Assembly (NCBI GenBank): GCA_947648205.1
Contig: CANSNC010000005.1
Coordinates: forward strand, 1-64,000
Reading direction: 5' to 3'
Source: an uncultured Mycoplasma sp.
Lineage (GTDB): Bacteria > Bacillota_I > Bacilli_A > Mycoplasmatales > Mycoplasmoidaceae
Length of the DNA: 64,000 nucleotides
Shown here: positions 54,115 to 64,000 of the stretch, one piece after another
Position numbering within the stretch: the stretch's first letter is position 1
How the letters are laid out: each line of letters opens with the position of its first letter
Notes under the pieces: model-generated
Database searches by the model: none
Told to the model about the DNA's origin: nothing
What the model saw: only the letters and a program-made list of their open reading frames with translations
Translations under genes and position numbers: made by a program

Positions 54115-54143
54115 AAAAACTATTATCAGTTGATAATAGTTTT
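54115..54143 (-). terminator. Terminator of the DUF31 protease gene
   Basis: AAAAACTATTATC (54115-54127) pairs with GATAATAGTTTT (54132-54143), with T residues on both strands. Confidence 0.8.
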
Positions 54144-54148
54144 GAAAA

Positions 54149-55411
54149 TTATTTTAAATTTGTATTAAATTGTTCATTAAATTTACTAATAATATTATAT
54201 GGATTTGATATTACATATTCATTTTGTTGATTTGTATAATCTTTAATTTTAGTTTTTACAGTAGAATTTGAAAATGATTTAAATAAATCAATAGTTCCTA
54301 TTTCCCTTCCATCAGAAGTTCCATAAGTTCCTCAATAAATACCAACTATCTCATTTTTGCTATTTATTGCCATACTACCACTTGCTCCTGCAACAAGATT
54401 TAAATTTTCAAATAATACTTGATTAGCAACATTTCTTTGACTAGCATATCCGTCTGTAATGTATTTAATATCTGTTTCTAATGAATAATCTTTCTTGATT
54501 GTTTCATCATTTATATTAGTATCAATTTTATTTCTTCAATTTGTTCTATCTAAAACTAATCCATAATATTTTTTATTACTATATATATTGTTTGCAGATT
54601 CTCATTGTGCACTTCCACTTTTTACAGGAAAACCTCCAACTGTAATTGCCTCATTGTCAACAAATTCATTTGCAAATTTTGTAGGTTCTTTATGAAATTG
54701 ATTTAATGCTTTTTGCATAGGTTTTTCATTTATGTTTGGTAAATTACCTGGAGGTGTTACATTTGACAACTCTTCAAGATGGCTAAAATCAACTTTAATA
54801 ACTGCAAAATCCATTGTTCCATTTTGAATTGTATTTTGATTATAAACTTTAAATGGATCTGTAAAATTCATGCTATTAAATATATCAAATGTTGTTCAAG
54901 CTACATTAGCATATTGGATTTCTATTCTTGAATAATAATTTTGATCATATTTTTTTGCATTAGGAAGAACTCCTACTTCATAATTGTTATCAAATATTGA
55001 AGTTATTTGTCCAAATGATAAATATTTATAATCTGATTGAGTCATAGGTATATACCCATTATTTACTCCATTATTAATATAATCATATGTTTCTCTTTTA
55101 TTGATGTTATTAAGTGCTGATGCTACATGAAGATTTGTTCCAAAATAATACTGATTTGTATCTGTTTTATCTTGAGCCATTAATCATCCTGTTCCAATCA
55201 AATTATTACCATTTGTTGCTCCATCAAATTTCAACGAAAAACTTCTTTCAGAAATGTATTTAACACCTGTTGTATTTTCAGAACTATATTTGTTGTTTTT
55301 TGATGATGTAAAATAAACAACCATAAATATTATTCCACCTATTATAAATAAAGAAGCAATTACTAATGCAACTGTTAATCATATATTATTTTTTTTAATT
55401 GATGCTGTCAT
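54149..55411 (-). CDS. DUF31 family serine protease (mycoplasma immunoglobulin protease-like)
   Basis: Length 420 aa. One N-terminal membrane helix (about residues 8-33) in place of a lipobox is followed by a trypsin-like fold of the DUF31/MIP family. Visible: RSFSLKFDGATNGNN, GTGWLMAQD, YYFGTNLHVASAL (His95), MDFAVIKVDF (Asp201) and LVAGASGSMAINSKNEIVGI (Ser344), a complete triad. Characterised MIP proteases cleave antibody heavy chains held by the companion MIB protein. No MIB gene is in the window. Several TGA codons; the ribosome binding site is weak. It is divergent from pta across 160 nt. Confidence 0.85.
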
Positions 55412-55571
55412 ATAAAACCAACTTTACCAAAATATTCATATAATAAATATTAAGTATAAAAATATTTATTTCAATATGAAAATATTAATTTGTTAAATAA
55501 AAAACAATTAATAATTACTATCTTTATATTATAAAATTATTCTAGTGATAACAAATTATAGGAGATTTAAT

Positions 55572-56549
55572 ATGTCATTGATTAACACAATTAAAAAAGG
55601 ATTAAGTGCTTCTGGAAGTAAAACAACTATAGTTTTTGCTGAAGGATGAAATAAAGTAATTCAAGAAGCTGCACTTAATTTACAAAAAGAAGGAATTATT
55701 GAACCTTTATTAATATTTAGAAATGAATCTGAATTTTTATCAAATCCAAATTTGTCTTCAATTAATAAAATCATAATTGATAAGATGGATTTAAAAAAAT
55801 ATGCATCAAAATTATTTGAATTAAGAAAAGAAAAAGGTTTGACTCAAGAAGAAGCAAATAAACTAGTTACAGAACCAAACTATCTATGTTCTTTAATCGT
55901 AAAAATGGATGAAGCACAAGGTGCTATTTGTGGAATAGAATATACTACAAAAGACACTTTAAGACCAGCTTTACAGATTGTAAAAACTTCAAAGTCTTCT
56001 GACCTTGTAAGTAGTATTTTAATCTTAGAAAGAAATAATGAAACATTATTCTTTTCTGATGTAAGTCTTGTAATTAACCCAACTCCTAATGAAATTGCCT
56101 ACTTAACAGAAAATGCAATTGATTTTTTAGAAAATAAACTTCATTTAACAAATAACTATTATGCTTTATTAAGTTATTCTACAAATGGTAGTGGTGCTGG
56201 AGAATCAGTTGATAAAGTTAAAGAAGGATTTAAGATCTTCAAAGAAAGAAATAAATATCCAAAAGCAAATGTGTTTGGTGAAATTCAATTTGATGCAGCA
56301 TATGTTGATGCTATTAGAACTAAAAAAGCTCCAAGTTTAACTTGAAAACATGGTGCAAATGTATTTATTTTTCCAAATATTGATTCTGGTAATATTTCTT
56401 ATAAAATGATGCAAAGATGTGCAGGGTATGAAGTTACAGGTCCAATTATAATAGGATTAGATAAACCAATAAATGATTTAAGTCGTGGTGCTGGTTTATA
56501 TGAAGTTATATCATTAAGTTATATAACAGCTATTCAAGCTAAAAAATAA
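55572..56549 (+). CDS. pta: Phosphate acetyltransferase
   Basis: Length 325 aa, typical of Pta. It interconverts acetyl-CoA and acetyl phosphate; with acetate kinase (not in the window) it yields ATP. Visible blocks: TIVFAEGWNKVIQEAALNL, KMDEAQGAICGIEYTTKDTL, SDVSLVINPTPNEIAY, SYSTNGSGAGESVDKVKEG, FGEIQFDAAYV and IGLDKPINDLSRGA. GGAGA ribosome binding site upstream. In-frame TGA at 55647 and 56342. Confidence 0.94.
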
Positions 56550-56562
56550 TTAAAAGAAAAAT

Positions 56563-56599
56563 TTGATGTTTTTATAGCATCATTTTTTTTTTTTTTTTT
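56563..56599 (+). terminator. Terminator of pta with 17-T run
   Basis: A short stem TGATGT / GCATCA is followed by 17 T (56583-56599). The T run is too far from the next gene's likely -10 (TATAAT at ~56640) to act as a spacer, so it is best read as the terminator tail. Confidence 0.65.
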
Positions 56600-56707
56600 A
56601 AAATTATATTATATAAATTTAATATTTAAATTATCCAACTATAATATGTATACTAAATATAGTTTTGTTTAAAATAAAAATGTATTTTTATATTTAAAGG
56701 ATTTGAT

Positions 56708-57931
56708 ATGAAAATTAAGTTAAAAAGAAAAAATAAAAAATTACCTAAAATAATTACTTTTTCAATAACAGCATTTTTATCTTTTGCTTTAGTAATTATA
56801 TTGCCAGTTTCATTATCATTGCCTTCTTTAAAAAATAATAATTCTTTAAATGATGATTCAGTTTCTAATAAAAATATAAATTCAATTTTAAATACTACTT
56901 TAAAGTCACATGATGGTAATTTTTCTTTTAGTTCTGACATTAATAATAATTTAAAAATTTGAAGTAAAAATGAAGTTAAAGAAATTTTTGGTCAAGGTTC
57001 TGAAAATAACAATCCTAATGGAAATGGAACAATATTAAATATCCAATTAGAGTCTAATAAAGAAGCAATCAATATACTAAAAGAAAAATTTACTTCTTCC
57101 TTCTCACAAACAAATTCACTAAATGTAGATAATATACCCATTGTAAAATTTAGTGATTTAAATTTAGATGATTTTATAAAAAATAGTGGTTCAATAATAA
57201 AACTTTCATTTGGATTTAATAATGCTAACAATTGTGAATGAGTTAAAGTTGGTTTATTTCTTAAAGAAGGTTTTACTTGATCAAATGGTGAGATTCAAAA
57301 TAAACCAGAAAGTGGATGAGACAAGACTTTTGAAGATTGATCACCAGAAATGTTAAAGAATGGTAATGGTTCTGGATATATATTTTTGGCAAATGCTGAC
57401 AATACAAAATTAGGTGAAAAAAATAAATTATATTCTATAACACAGACTCCACTAAAATCATCTGATGGTAATTTTACATTGACATCATATGGGAATAATG
57501 TTTTAGGTACATGAACAAAGTCTGATTTTCAAAGTATTTTTGGTTTAGGAGATCAATATGGAGGAGTTCTTTACTACACTTTAGACCAATACACAAAAGT
57601 TGGACTTAGCACATTAAAAGAAAAAATTACAAGTTCATGTAGTCATAATAATTCATTGGTTCCTAATGCTATTTATGATTTTAAGACATTTAATTTTTCA
57701 GATGTCATTAATAATGATGGTGCAACTGTTGTAATGTCAGCTCAATTTGATTCAAACAATAATTGTTCATGGGTTCAATTAGGTATATTTTTAAAAGAAG
57801 GGTATTCATGATCAAATGGAGAAGTTCAAAAAAAACCAGAAAGTGGATGAAATAATGTTTTTCAATCTTTAGTTCCAGAAATGCTAAAAAATGGTAATGG
57901 TTCTGGATACATAATATTATTAGTTAAATAA
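56708..57931 (+). CDS. Secreted or surface protein with two tandem modules, 407 aa
   Basis: Family not recognised. An N-terminal basic region and membrane helix (about residues 13-40) act as signal or anchor. Two homologous ~165-residue modules follow at about residues 59-228 and 243-404. Each has a KSxDGNF start, a WxKxxxxxIFGxG block, then NNCEWVKVGLFLKEGFTWSN or NNCSWVQLGIFLKEGYSWSN, and a shared end EMLKNGNGSGYI. Many Trp are TGA. The repeat conservation implies a real binding domain. Ribosome binding site AAAGGA. Confidence 0.78.
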
Positions 57932-57950
57932 TCATTTATATTAATAGATA

Positions 57951-57984
57951 AAAAAATCACAAAAGCAACTTTGTGATTTTTTTT
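57951..57984. terminator. Bidirectional terminator between convergent genes
   Basis: AAAAAATCACAAA (57951-57963) pairs with TTTGTGATTTTTT (57970-57982). It serves the two-module gene and, from the other side, degV. Confidence 0.85.
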
Positions 57985-57992
57985 AATTATAG

Positions 57993-58862
57993 TTAATTTG
58001 ACTCAATAAATAGTGCAAATGTTCCACCACCAGTATGTAATGCAATTACAGCTGGAAAATAATGTCATTTTTTAATTGGATAATTAATTTTTTCTGATAA
58101 CATTTTCATTAATTGATTATTTTTTTCATCATCTACATATGTTGTATAAATATAAGAATCTTTAATTCCATTTTTTTTGAAATTTGTTTTTTCATTAATG
58201 TAATTGATAACTTTATCTACTGCTTTATCTATATCTTTTTCTTTATCTAAAAATTCTAATTTACCATCATATGAAATTAAGATATTTAGTTTTAGAGTTT
58301 TTGCAAAAAATGCTTTAAAACTGCTAATTCTTCCACCATTTTTTAATTCAGTTAAATCATTCACAACTAAAACACCAGCTCAATTGTTTTCATTGTCTTT
58401 TACATATTTTAAAATTTCTTCTTGTGTTTTGTTTTCTTCTATCATTTTTGCCATTTGTGTGACATGATTTTTTATACTGATATTGATATGTCCAGAATCA
58501 ATAACAATTATATTATTATTCTGAAATTCTTCTTTTGCCATGTTTCAAGTATTATAACTACTTGATAAACCTTTTGATATAGGTCAAACATAAATTGTTT
58601 GATATTTTGGTGTAAGTTCCTCTAATAAAGTAATCATTTCACCAAGCGATGATTGCGATGATTTAAATGATGCTTTTTTTGATTGTTGAATTTTAACAAC
58701 TTCTTCTGTTGTTATTTCCATTAAATCCTTGTATTGAGTTTCTACTCCATTTTCATTTTTTATAATATGAAGTGGCGTCATATAAACATTTTTAATTTCT
58801 CCATTTTTAATTCCACTAGATGAATCAACAATGATACATGCTTTATTGTTATTTTTATTCAT
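57993..58862 (-). CDS. DegV family fatty-acid-binding protein
   Basis: Length 289 aa, typical. DegV/FakB-like proteins hold a fatty acid for phosphorylation by FakA or act as carriers. Blocks: IIVDSSSGI, VYMTPLHII, KKASFKSSQSS (T-S-Q-P-S-type lipid-head site), WPISKGLSSSYNTW (PIS-x-x-LS-x-x-Y), VIDSGHINI, VVNDLTELKNGGRIS and, near the end, ALHTGGGTFAL. AAGGGG ribosome binding site. Several TGA codons split the frame under the standard code. Confidence 0.92.
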
Positions 58863-59002
58863 AATTTACACCCCTTCATATTAATATCAATATTTTTTAG
58901 TAGTAATAAATTAATTATAATTTTATTTTAGAAATATAGTCATTAAATTATTCTAATTTTCTATATAATAGATTTATGGTTATATACAAATAGGTGATGA
59001 AA

Positions 59003-59548
59003 ATGAAATTAAATGTAACAATTGAAATTCCTAAGAATTCAAAAATTAAATATGAGTATGATAGAAAAACAGGACAAATATTAGTTGACAGAATATTATA
59101 TGGACCAAGTGCATATCCTATGAATTATGGTTTTATAAAAGAAGCCTTGGATTGAGATGGTGATGAACTTGATGCATTAATCATATCAGATCAAGAATTT
59201 ATTCCAGGTTCTGTTGTTCCTGTAAGAGTAATTGGAGCAATGGAAATGATTGATGGAAATGAAACTGACACTAAATTAATTACTGTTATTGATTGTGACC
59301 CAAGATATAAACATATTAATAATTTAAAAGATGTAAATGAACACCTTCTTTTAGAAGTTAAAGATTTTTTTGAAACATATAAAAATTTACAAAATAAAAA
59401 AGTGTTAATAAAAGGTTTTAAAGATGTTCAATGAGCTGAACAAGAATATAAAGAATGTGTAGAACTTATGAATAAATATGGAACAATGGATAAAGATGAA
59501 TTTGTAAAAAAAATGCAAATTGAACATCCAAATAAATATACAAAGTAA
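59003..59548 (+). CDS. ppa: Inorganic pyrophosphatase (family I)
   Basis: Length 181 aa. It hydrolyses pyrophosphate, driving biosynthetic reactions. Active-site blocks: [33 protein letters not shown] (the D-x-D-x-x-D metal site), and [20 protein letters not shown] ribosome binding site. TGA at 59153 and 59432 encodes Trp. It is followed 53 nt later by a small gene, probably in the same transcript. Confidence 0.95.
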
Positions 59549-59601
59549 TTACTTTTTATAATATAATAAAAAATCAAATATAAATAATTAGGAAACAAAT
59601 T

Positions 59602-59919
59602 ATGTCAAATACTAAAATTAAAATTGAAATCTCATTAGAGACATGAACAAAAGTTAAAAAGATGTTTGAAGAAGGAAGAATGTCTTATGAAAAACTTGGA
59701 ATTAACAATGTTGATGAGTTTGTAAATTATGTAATAGAAAATTTTGCAAACAGTTCAAAACAATTTGATCAATTAAGTGATTCAATGAAAGCCCTTATGG
59801 AAAATATTGACATTGACAATTTGAGTTTTGAAGATTTATTTAAAAATATTGCTTCATCAAGTCCAAAAAAGAAAGATGACAATAATAACTCTAATAATGG
59901 AGAAAATAAAAAAAGTTAA
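59602..59919 (+). CDS. Hypothetical protein, 105 aa, possible ribbon-helix-helix N-terminus
   Basis: The start ATG 59602 has a TAGGAAA ribosome binding site. A short strand (KIKIEISLETW) followed by two helices (YEKLGINNVDEFVNYVIENF) looks like a ribbon-helix-helix fold, and an acidic helix and a Lys/Asp/Asn-rich, disordered tail (SSPKKKDDNNNSNN) follow. Not recognised; DNA binding is inferred from secondary-structure pattern only. One TGA codon. Probably co-transcribed with ppa. Confidence 0.65.
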
Positions 59920-59993
59920 TTAAAAATAATTCATAGTAATATCCAAAAATATATTAATTTTTGGGTATTTTACTTTTTAAATAAGGAGATAAA

Positions 59994-62363
59994 ATGAGAA
60001 ATAAATTTAAAAATATTTTTTGTGCATCATTACTTTTTATGTTTCCCATTTTATCAATTTCGCTTACATCTTGTAATGCGAGTTCTGAAACATTAGATTA
60101 TAGTGATTTGCCAAAAGAATTTAACGTAGTAGAAGATTTTAGAAATAAAAAAGTAACAAACAGTTCCATGATAAAAGGAGTTGATGTATCAAGTTATACA
60201 TCAGTTTTAACAAATTTTTTATATGAAAAGAAAATACAAGATTCTACAATATTAGATAATTCAACATTAGTTACAAAATATAATTTTGATCAAATGGATA
60301 ATTTGAAAGTAAAAAATAGTGAAATGTCTTTATATGAATATACAAACAAAAACTTGTACTCATATATAGATGAAAATGGAAATAGAACCTATGACAATAT
60401 TTTCAAAATACTAAAAGAACAAGCAGGTGTGAATTCAATTAGATTAAGAGTTTGAGTAAATCCAAAAGATGAAAACAATAATTGATATACTAGTGGAATA
60501 AATTCAACACTAGAATCAACAATTTGAACAATAAATAAAGCTAAAGAAAATGGTATAAGTCATTTTCAAATTGATTTCCACTATTCAGATTTTTGAGCAG
60601 ACCCTGGAAGACAATATGTACCTAAATCATGATCTAATCTAAATACAACTGAAATGAAAACCAAATTAGAAGATTATACATACTCTTCTATTATGGAAAT
60701 ATATAACAAAACAAATTTATTTCCAGCAAGTGTTCAAGTTGGAAATGAAATAACTGATGGGATGTTATGAAAAACAAGTGAAGATCAAAAATTTGCTGAT
60801 GGATACAAAAATATAAATAACACAATAGATTATTTTAATGCTGGAGCAAAAGGTATTAAAAAAGTTAATCAATATATAGAAGATAATAAATTGGGAAATA
60901 AAATAGAAACTGTATTACATATTGAAGGAGCTCAAAGCATAAAAAGAAGAGGTATATTTAGACAGTTTATGAGTAACAAAGAATTGTTTGACAATGTTGA
61001 TGTAATAGGATTAACATATTATCCATTCTGAAATTCAAACATTGATTATTTTTATAATGTTTTATCAAATGTTTATGGAGTGTATGATAAAAAAGTTATT
61101 ATTGAAGAATTTTCTGTTCCATATCACGTTAATCCAACAGGTTATATTGGCGACATAAATACAAAAGATTTTAAAGGTAGAATCCCTGTCACTTCAAATG
61201 GACAAGTAATACTTCTTAATAGTTTCTTAGAAGCAATTTCAAGAGTTTTCCCTAATGTGGAAACAGGGTTTTATTATTGAGAACCAGGATGATTAAATGT
61301 TGGAAATTCATCATGAGCAACACCTGAAGGAATTAAATATGCTTATAATAATAATTATGAAAGTTTAAAAAATCAGAAGGATGGATTTAGTTGATCAAAT
61401 CAAGGACTATTTGATGAAAATGGAATTCTTTTACCAATTGGTAGAGTATTAAAAAATTTTAATAGAATTAAAAATGATAGTGATAGACAAATAAAATTTG
61501 ATAATCAATTATCTATTGATACCATAAATCCTGTATCTGATGATTATTCTGCTATCAATACATATATATGCAATAATACTCTTTTATATGTAGATCAAAA
61601 TAATTTTTATAAAATTGATATAAGCAAAGAACTATATCAAAATTATTCAGGAAAATATAGTAATGAAATTAATTATTATAGCAATAATAAAGATATAGAA
61701 TTTAGTGAAAAACAAATTATTAATTTAATAAAAGAAACTTATCCTAGAATAATGTGACATCAAGTAAATTTTAAAAATTTTAAAAAACAAGAAAATGGTT
61801 ATACTATTGACATTATTTCAAATGTTGATTCTTTTTATTATAAAAATACTGCAACAATAACAATCAACTTAAAACAATATAGTGATAATCATATAGATTT
61901 AACAGCAGCTCCTATAACACTAAATAAAAATGATAAGGAATGAAGTAGTAAAATAATAGACCATATAAAAAATAACGTTAATGATATAGGGACTATTATT
62001 TATAATTCATTAAAAATAACAGGTGGTATTGATAATAGTAATTTCTGATTATATGATAATCAATATGATGTAAATAGATATGCAGATTGATTATTATTAA
62101 AAAATAGTAACATCTTTTTAGAAGGCAATACTAGTGGGTTTGATAGATTAAATAATATTAAACATGATTGACCATCAAATGGTATTATTGATAATTTAAT
62201 AGATGCAAATGGATATTTATATTTTGGAATAAAGAAACAAATAAATGATATTGAATTCAACAAAGATCTTTCTTTTAAGAAATCAACTTATAATTTAGTT
62301 GGTAAAGAATCATGAAAGTATATTGATGTTTTAGTTTTTAAATTAAAGGTAAATTTAAATTAA
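59994..62363 (+). CDS. Lipoprotein endo-beta-1,4-galactanase (GH53)
   Basis: Length 789 aa. The lipobox signal peptide (ILSISLTSC, Cys27) anchors it outside the cell. The GH53 (beta/alpha)8 barrel follows: MIKGVDVSSYTSVL, NSIRLRVWVNPKDEN, IDFHYSDFWADPGRQYVPKS, VQVGNEITDGMLW (acid/base Glu252), IGLTYYPFWNS, VIIEEFSVPY (nucleophile, about Glu371) and GFYYWEPGWLNVG. The last ~300 residues are an unrecognised, beta-rich extension. GH53 enzymes cut beta-1,4-galactan in plant arabinogalactan. Over a dozen Trp are TGA, so the gene has been adapted to this code. Ribosome binding site AAGGAGA. Confidence 0.88.
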
Positions 62364-62373
62364 TTTCATAATT

Positions 62374-62416
62374 AAAAAGTGTACACATTAAAAAATTAAT
62401 GTGTACACTTTTTAAT
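62374..62416. terminator. Strong bidirectional terminator
   Basis: Perfect 18-bp stem AAAAAGTGTACACATTAA (62374-62391) / TTAATGTGTACACTTTTT (62396-62413) with a 4-nt loop. It ends the GH53 gene and faces the end of the minus-strand MATE gene. Confidence 0.9.
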
Positions 62417-62517
62417 ATTATTAATTTGAATAAAATAAATTGTTTTTAAAAATACAAACATCTTTTACTTCACATTAAAATGCATTATATTTTATATCTA
62501 ATATTAATTTTGAAAAA

Positions 62518-63864
62518 TTAATTTGTGGTTATATTATTTTTATAATTAAAATTAATTTTGATTTTTTCTTTTTTTATCATATAAACATACAATAAAATGG
62601 TTGGAATAAAATCTAATAGCATTCCTCCACCAAACATTATTGCAATTAAATAAATATTTGGAACATATACTTTTACTAAAAATAAAATAAATATAATTCC
62701 ATAGTAAATAATATCTATAACTATTGATTGTATTAGCATATAGTATGTTTTTCCCATTCCATAGAATGTACTATCTAATATACAACTATTAAAAATAAAT
62801 GTTAAATAAAATCCTAATTGTATCAATAAAATATTAAATATCAAATCGACATTATTTGCCTTTAAAACATATTGAAGAAGTGGTTTTCAAGATGGAATTG
62901 ATGCAATTCATAGCATAGCAAATATTGTGCAGATTATTATATAACCAAATGTTTTTTCAGAAATATTATTTTTATTTTCTCCAATTTCTTTTTTTACTAA
63001 GTCAGCTAGTGCTAATGATGGCAATAGTAATAAATCTCAAATAAAACTGTTTGCTATTCAATAATTACCTTGTTCATTAACCATATTTACCATTCTTACA
63101 ATCATCAGCATAAATGCTAAGTTTCTAAATAAAGATTCTATTAAAGAAAATATTCCTATTTTCATTCATTCTTTTAATCATTTAAAACTAAGTTTTTCAA
63201 TAGTAAATACATTAATATTAATTTTAATTAACAAGATTAATGTAACAATAAGAATAATTATATTGGTAATAATATTTGTTATAGGAATACCTATTGCTCC
63301 TAATTTTGCTGAAAAATTTAAATTACTAACAAGAAAAAGATCAAATATGATTGATAATATTAACTGAATTAATAATGTTATATAAATGTATTTATCTGAT
63401 TTTACTGTAATTAACACAAGTGATATAAATTTTCATATCACTAAAAATAAAAATGCAACAGTTTCTATTCTTACATATGTTATTGTTTGATCAATCAATT
63501 CCTTTTTTTGGCCCATGAATGATACCAATGGACCTGCTGTTGGAATAATTATTATAGCCAAAATTAGATATACTATTAATATTGTTAAAATTCCAGTTTT
63601 CACTTTATTGGTTGTTTCATTTATGTCATTTATACTTTTTCCCAAGAGGAAAAATAATGGTAATATCAAAGCTTCTTGGATGATCTCATAAAACAAATTA
63701 ACTCATGATAATTGACTTGCTATATTTATTTGTGAATCATCTGGCATTGAACCAAGTCAAAATATTCTTACTAATTTATATACTGATGGTATTAAAAAGA
63801 TTAAAAAAATTGCAAGTCATAATTTTCAATTAAATTTTTTAATTTGATATCAAATACTATTCAT
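62518..63864 (-). CDS. MATE-type efflux family membrane protein (divergent)
   Basis: Length 448 aa with about 12 hydrophobic segments. Symmetry of the two halves and segments such as GAIGIPITNIITNIIILIV and FIWDLLLLPSLALADLVKK suggest a MATE/DinF-like exporter, but it diverges from the one at 2493-4208. Many TGA-coded Trp. The ATG at 63864 has its AAAGGT ribosome binding site 21 nt upstream because six ATTA units lie between them, longer than the optimal 5-9 nt. Expression could therefore depend on the repeat number. Confidence 0.75.
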
Positions 63865-63886
63865 TAATTAATTAATTAATTAATTA
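63863..63886. repeat. Tetranucleotide repeat (ATTA)6 between ribosome binding site and start
   Basis: Six perfect ATTA units in the minus-strand leader of the MATE gene, spanning the upstream gene's stop codon. It could change in length by slipped-strand mispairing. Confidence 0.85.
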
Positions 63887-64000
63887 CCTTTAGCATATTT
63901 ATTTATACTATCTGAGTTTTCAATTACTCATTCCTTTGAGAAATCAACTCACTTTTTAATTCTATTATATTGATAATTGTTTGGATCAATTTCTTTCATT
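63880..64000 (-). CDS. 3' end of an upstream gene (partial or 39 aa)
   Basis: The minus-strand frame ends KEWVIENSDSINKYAKGN and stops at 63880-63882. An ATG at 63999 would give 39 aa, but the ribosome binding site region lies outside the window, so this is probably the C-terminus of a longer protein. Two TGA codons are read as Trp. Not recognised. Its last codons contain the AAAGGT that serves the MATE gene. Confidence 0.5.

Noticed and set aside
56583-56599. 17-T tract as a promoter phase switch
   Set aside because: It directly follows the pta hairpin and is ~40 nt upstream of the nearest -10 box of the next gene, so a terminator tail explains it better.
1-64000. CRISPR array, insertion sequence, prophage or rRNA operon
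   Set aside because: No regularly spaced direct repeats, transposase, integrase, phage structural genes or rRNA sequence were seen in the window.

Overview
The window comes from a wall-less bacterium (Mollicutes) that reads UGA as tryptophan. It is very AT-rich, and nearly every long gene is open only if TGA codons are read through (for example RNase R, SecA, UvrB, PcrA, NADH oxidase). There are no peptidoglycan genes. Lipoproteins, a DUF31 (mycoplasma immunoglobulin-protease family) protein, a NadD-YqeK fusion and two MATE exporters fit a Mycoplasmoides/Malacoplasma-type mycoplasma. A 2[4Fe-4S] ferredoxin, a formate-THF ligase and a secreted GH53 galactanase are unusual for such an organism and suggest a low-oxygen host niche with polysaccharide available. 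The species is not identified. Intrinsic terminators (AT-rich stems followed by T runs) mark most transcript ends.

Layout. 1-0.8 kb (minus): rlmH and ferredoxin. 0.9-7.1 kb: fhs overlapping a MATE exporter, a J-domain protein, and an overlapping pair made of an MprF-C-terminal-like acyltransferase and a GNAT. 7.2-10.8 kb: tRNA-Arg, secG-rnr, and a membrane protein with a long Pro/Ala/Val/Lys tail. 10.9-12.8 kb: rnhB with a small orphan gene, an alpha/beta hydrolase and tRNA-Gly. 12.9-20.7 kb: an orphan ABC ATPase coupled to a very long SecA, then nagB and uvrB. 20.8-33.5 kb: surface and redox block with a papain-like surface protease, NADH oxidase, a GntR regulator and two giant surface proteins of 1224 and 1225 residues.

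33.7-38.4 kb: a tight operon of GT2 glycosyltransferase, RDD membrane protein, PcrA helicase and YmdB phosphodiesterase. 38.6-42.0 kb: nucleoside salvage (psuK-psuG, then a deoxynucleoside kinase carrying a sigma-region-4-like C-terminus) and a glutathione peroxidase. 42.3-45.9 kb: the conserved Firmicutes-type run yqeG-yqeH-nadD/yqeK-mtnN, followed by tRNA-Trp(CCA). 46.1-48.5 kb (minus): four genes, mostly unrecognised. 49.0-50.2 kb: RNase P RNA and truB. 50.2-55.4 kb (minus): a broken gene, an aldehyde-dehydrogenase-like protein without its catalytic residues, a lipoprotein, a Panacea-domain protein and a DUF31 protease. 55.6-64 kb: pta, a two-module surface protein, degV, ppa, a small helical protein, the GH53 lipoprotein, and a second MATE exporter whose start codon is preceded by a tetranucleotide repeat.

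The genes together show core translation, secretion and repair functions interleaved with host-facing modules: two candidate antibody or protein proteases, giant surface proteins, a galactanase, and possible phase-variable switches (a poly-A tract inside a promoter and an ATTA repeat between a ribosome binding site and a start). The strongest candidates for something undescribed are the kinase/sigma-4-like fusion, the roughly 475-residue acidic extension on SecA, and the degenerate 'YxFNxxxFxSxxEL' repeats in the 1225-residue surface protein.
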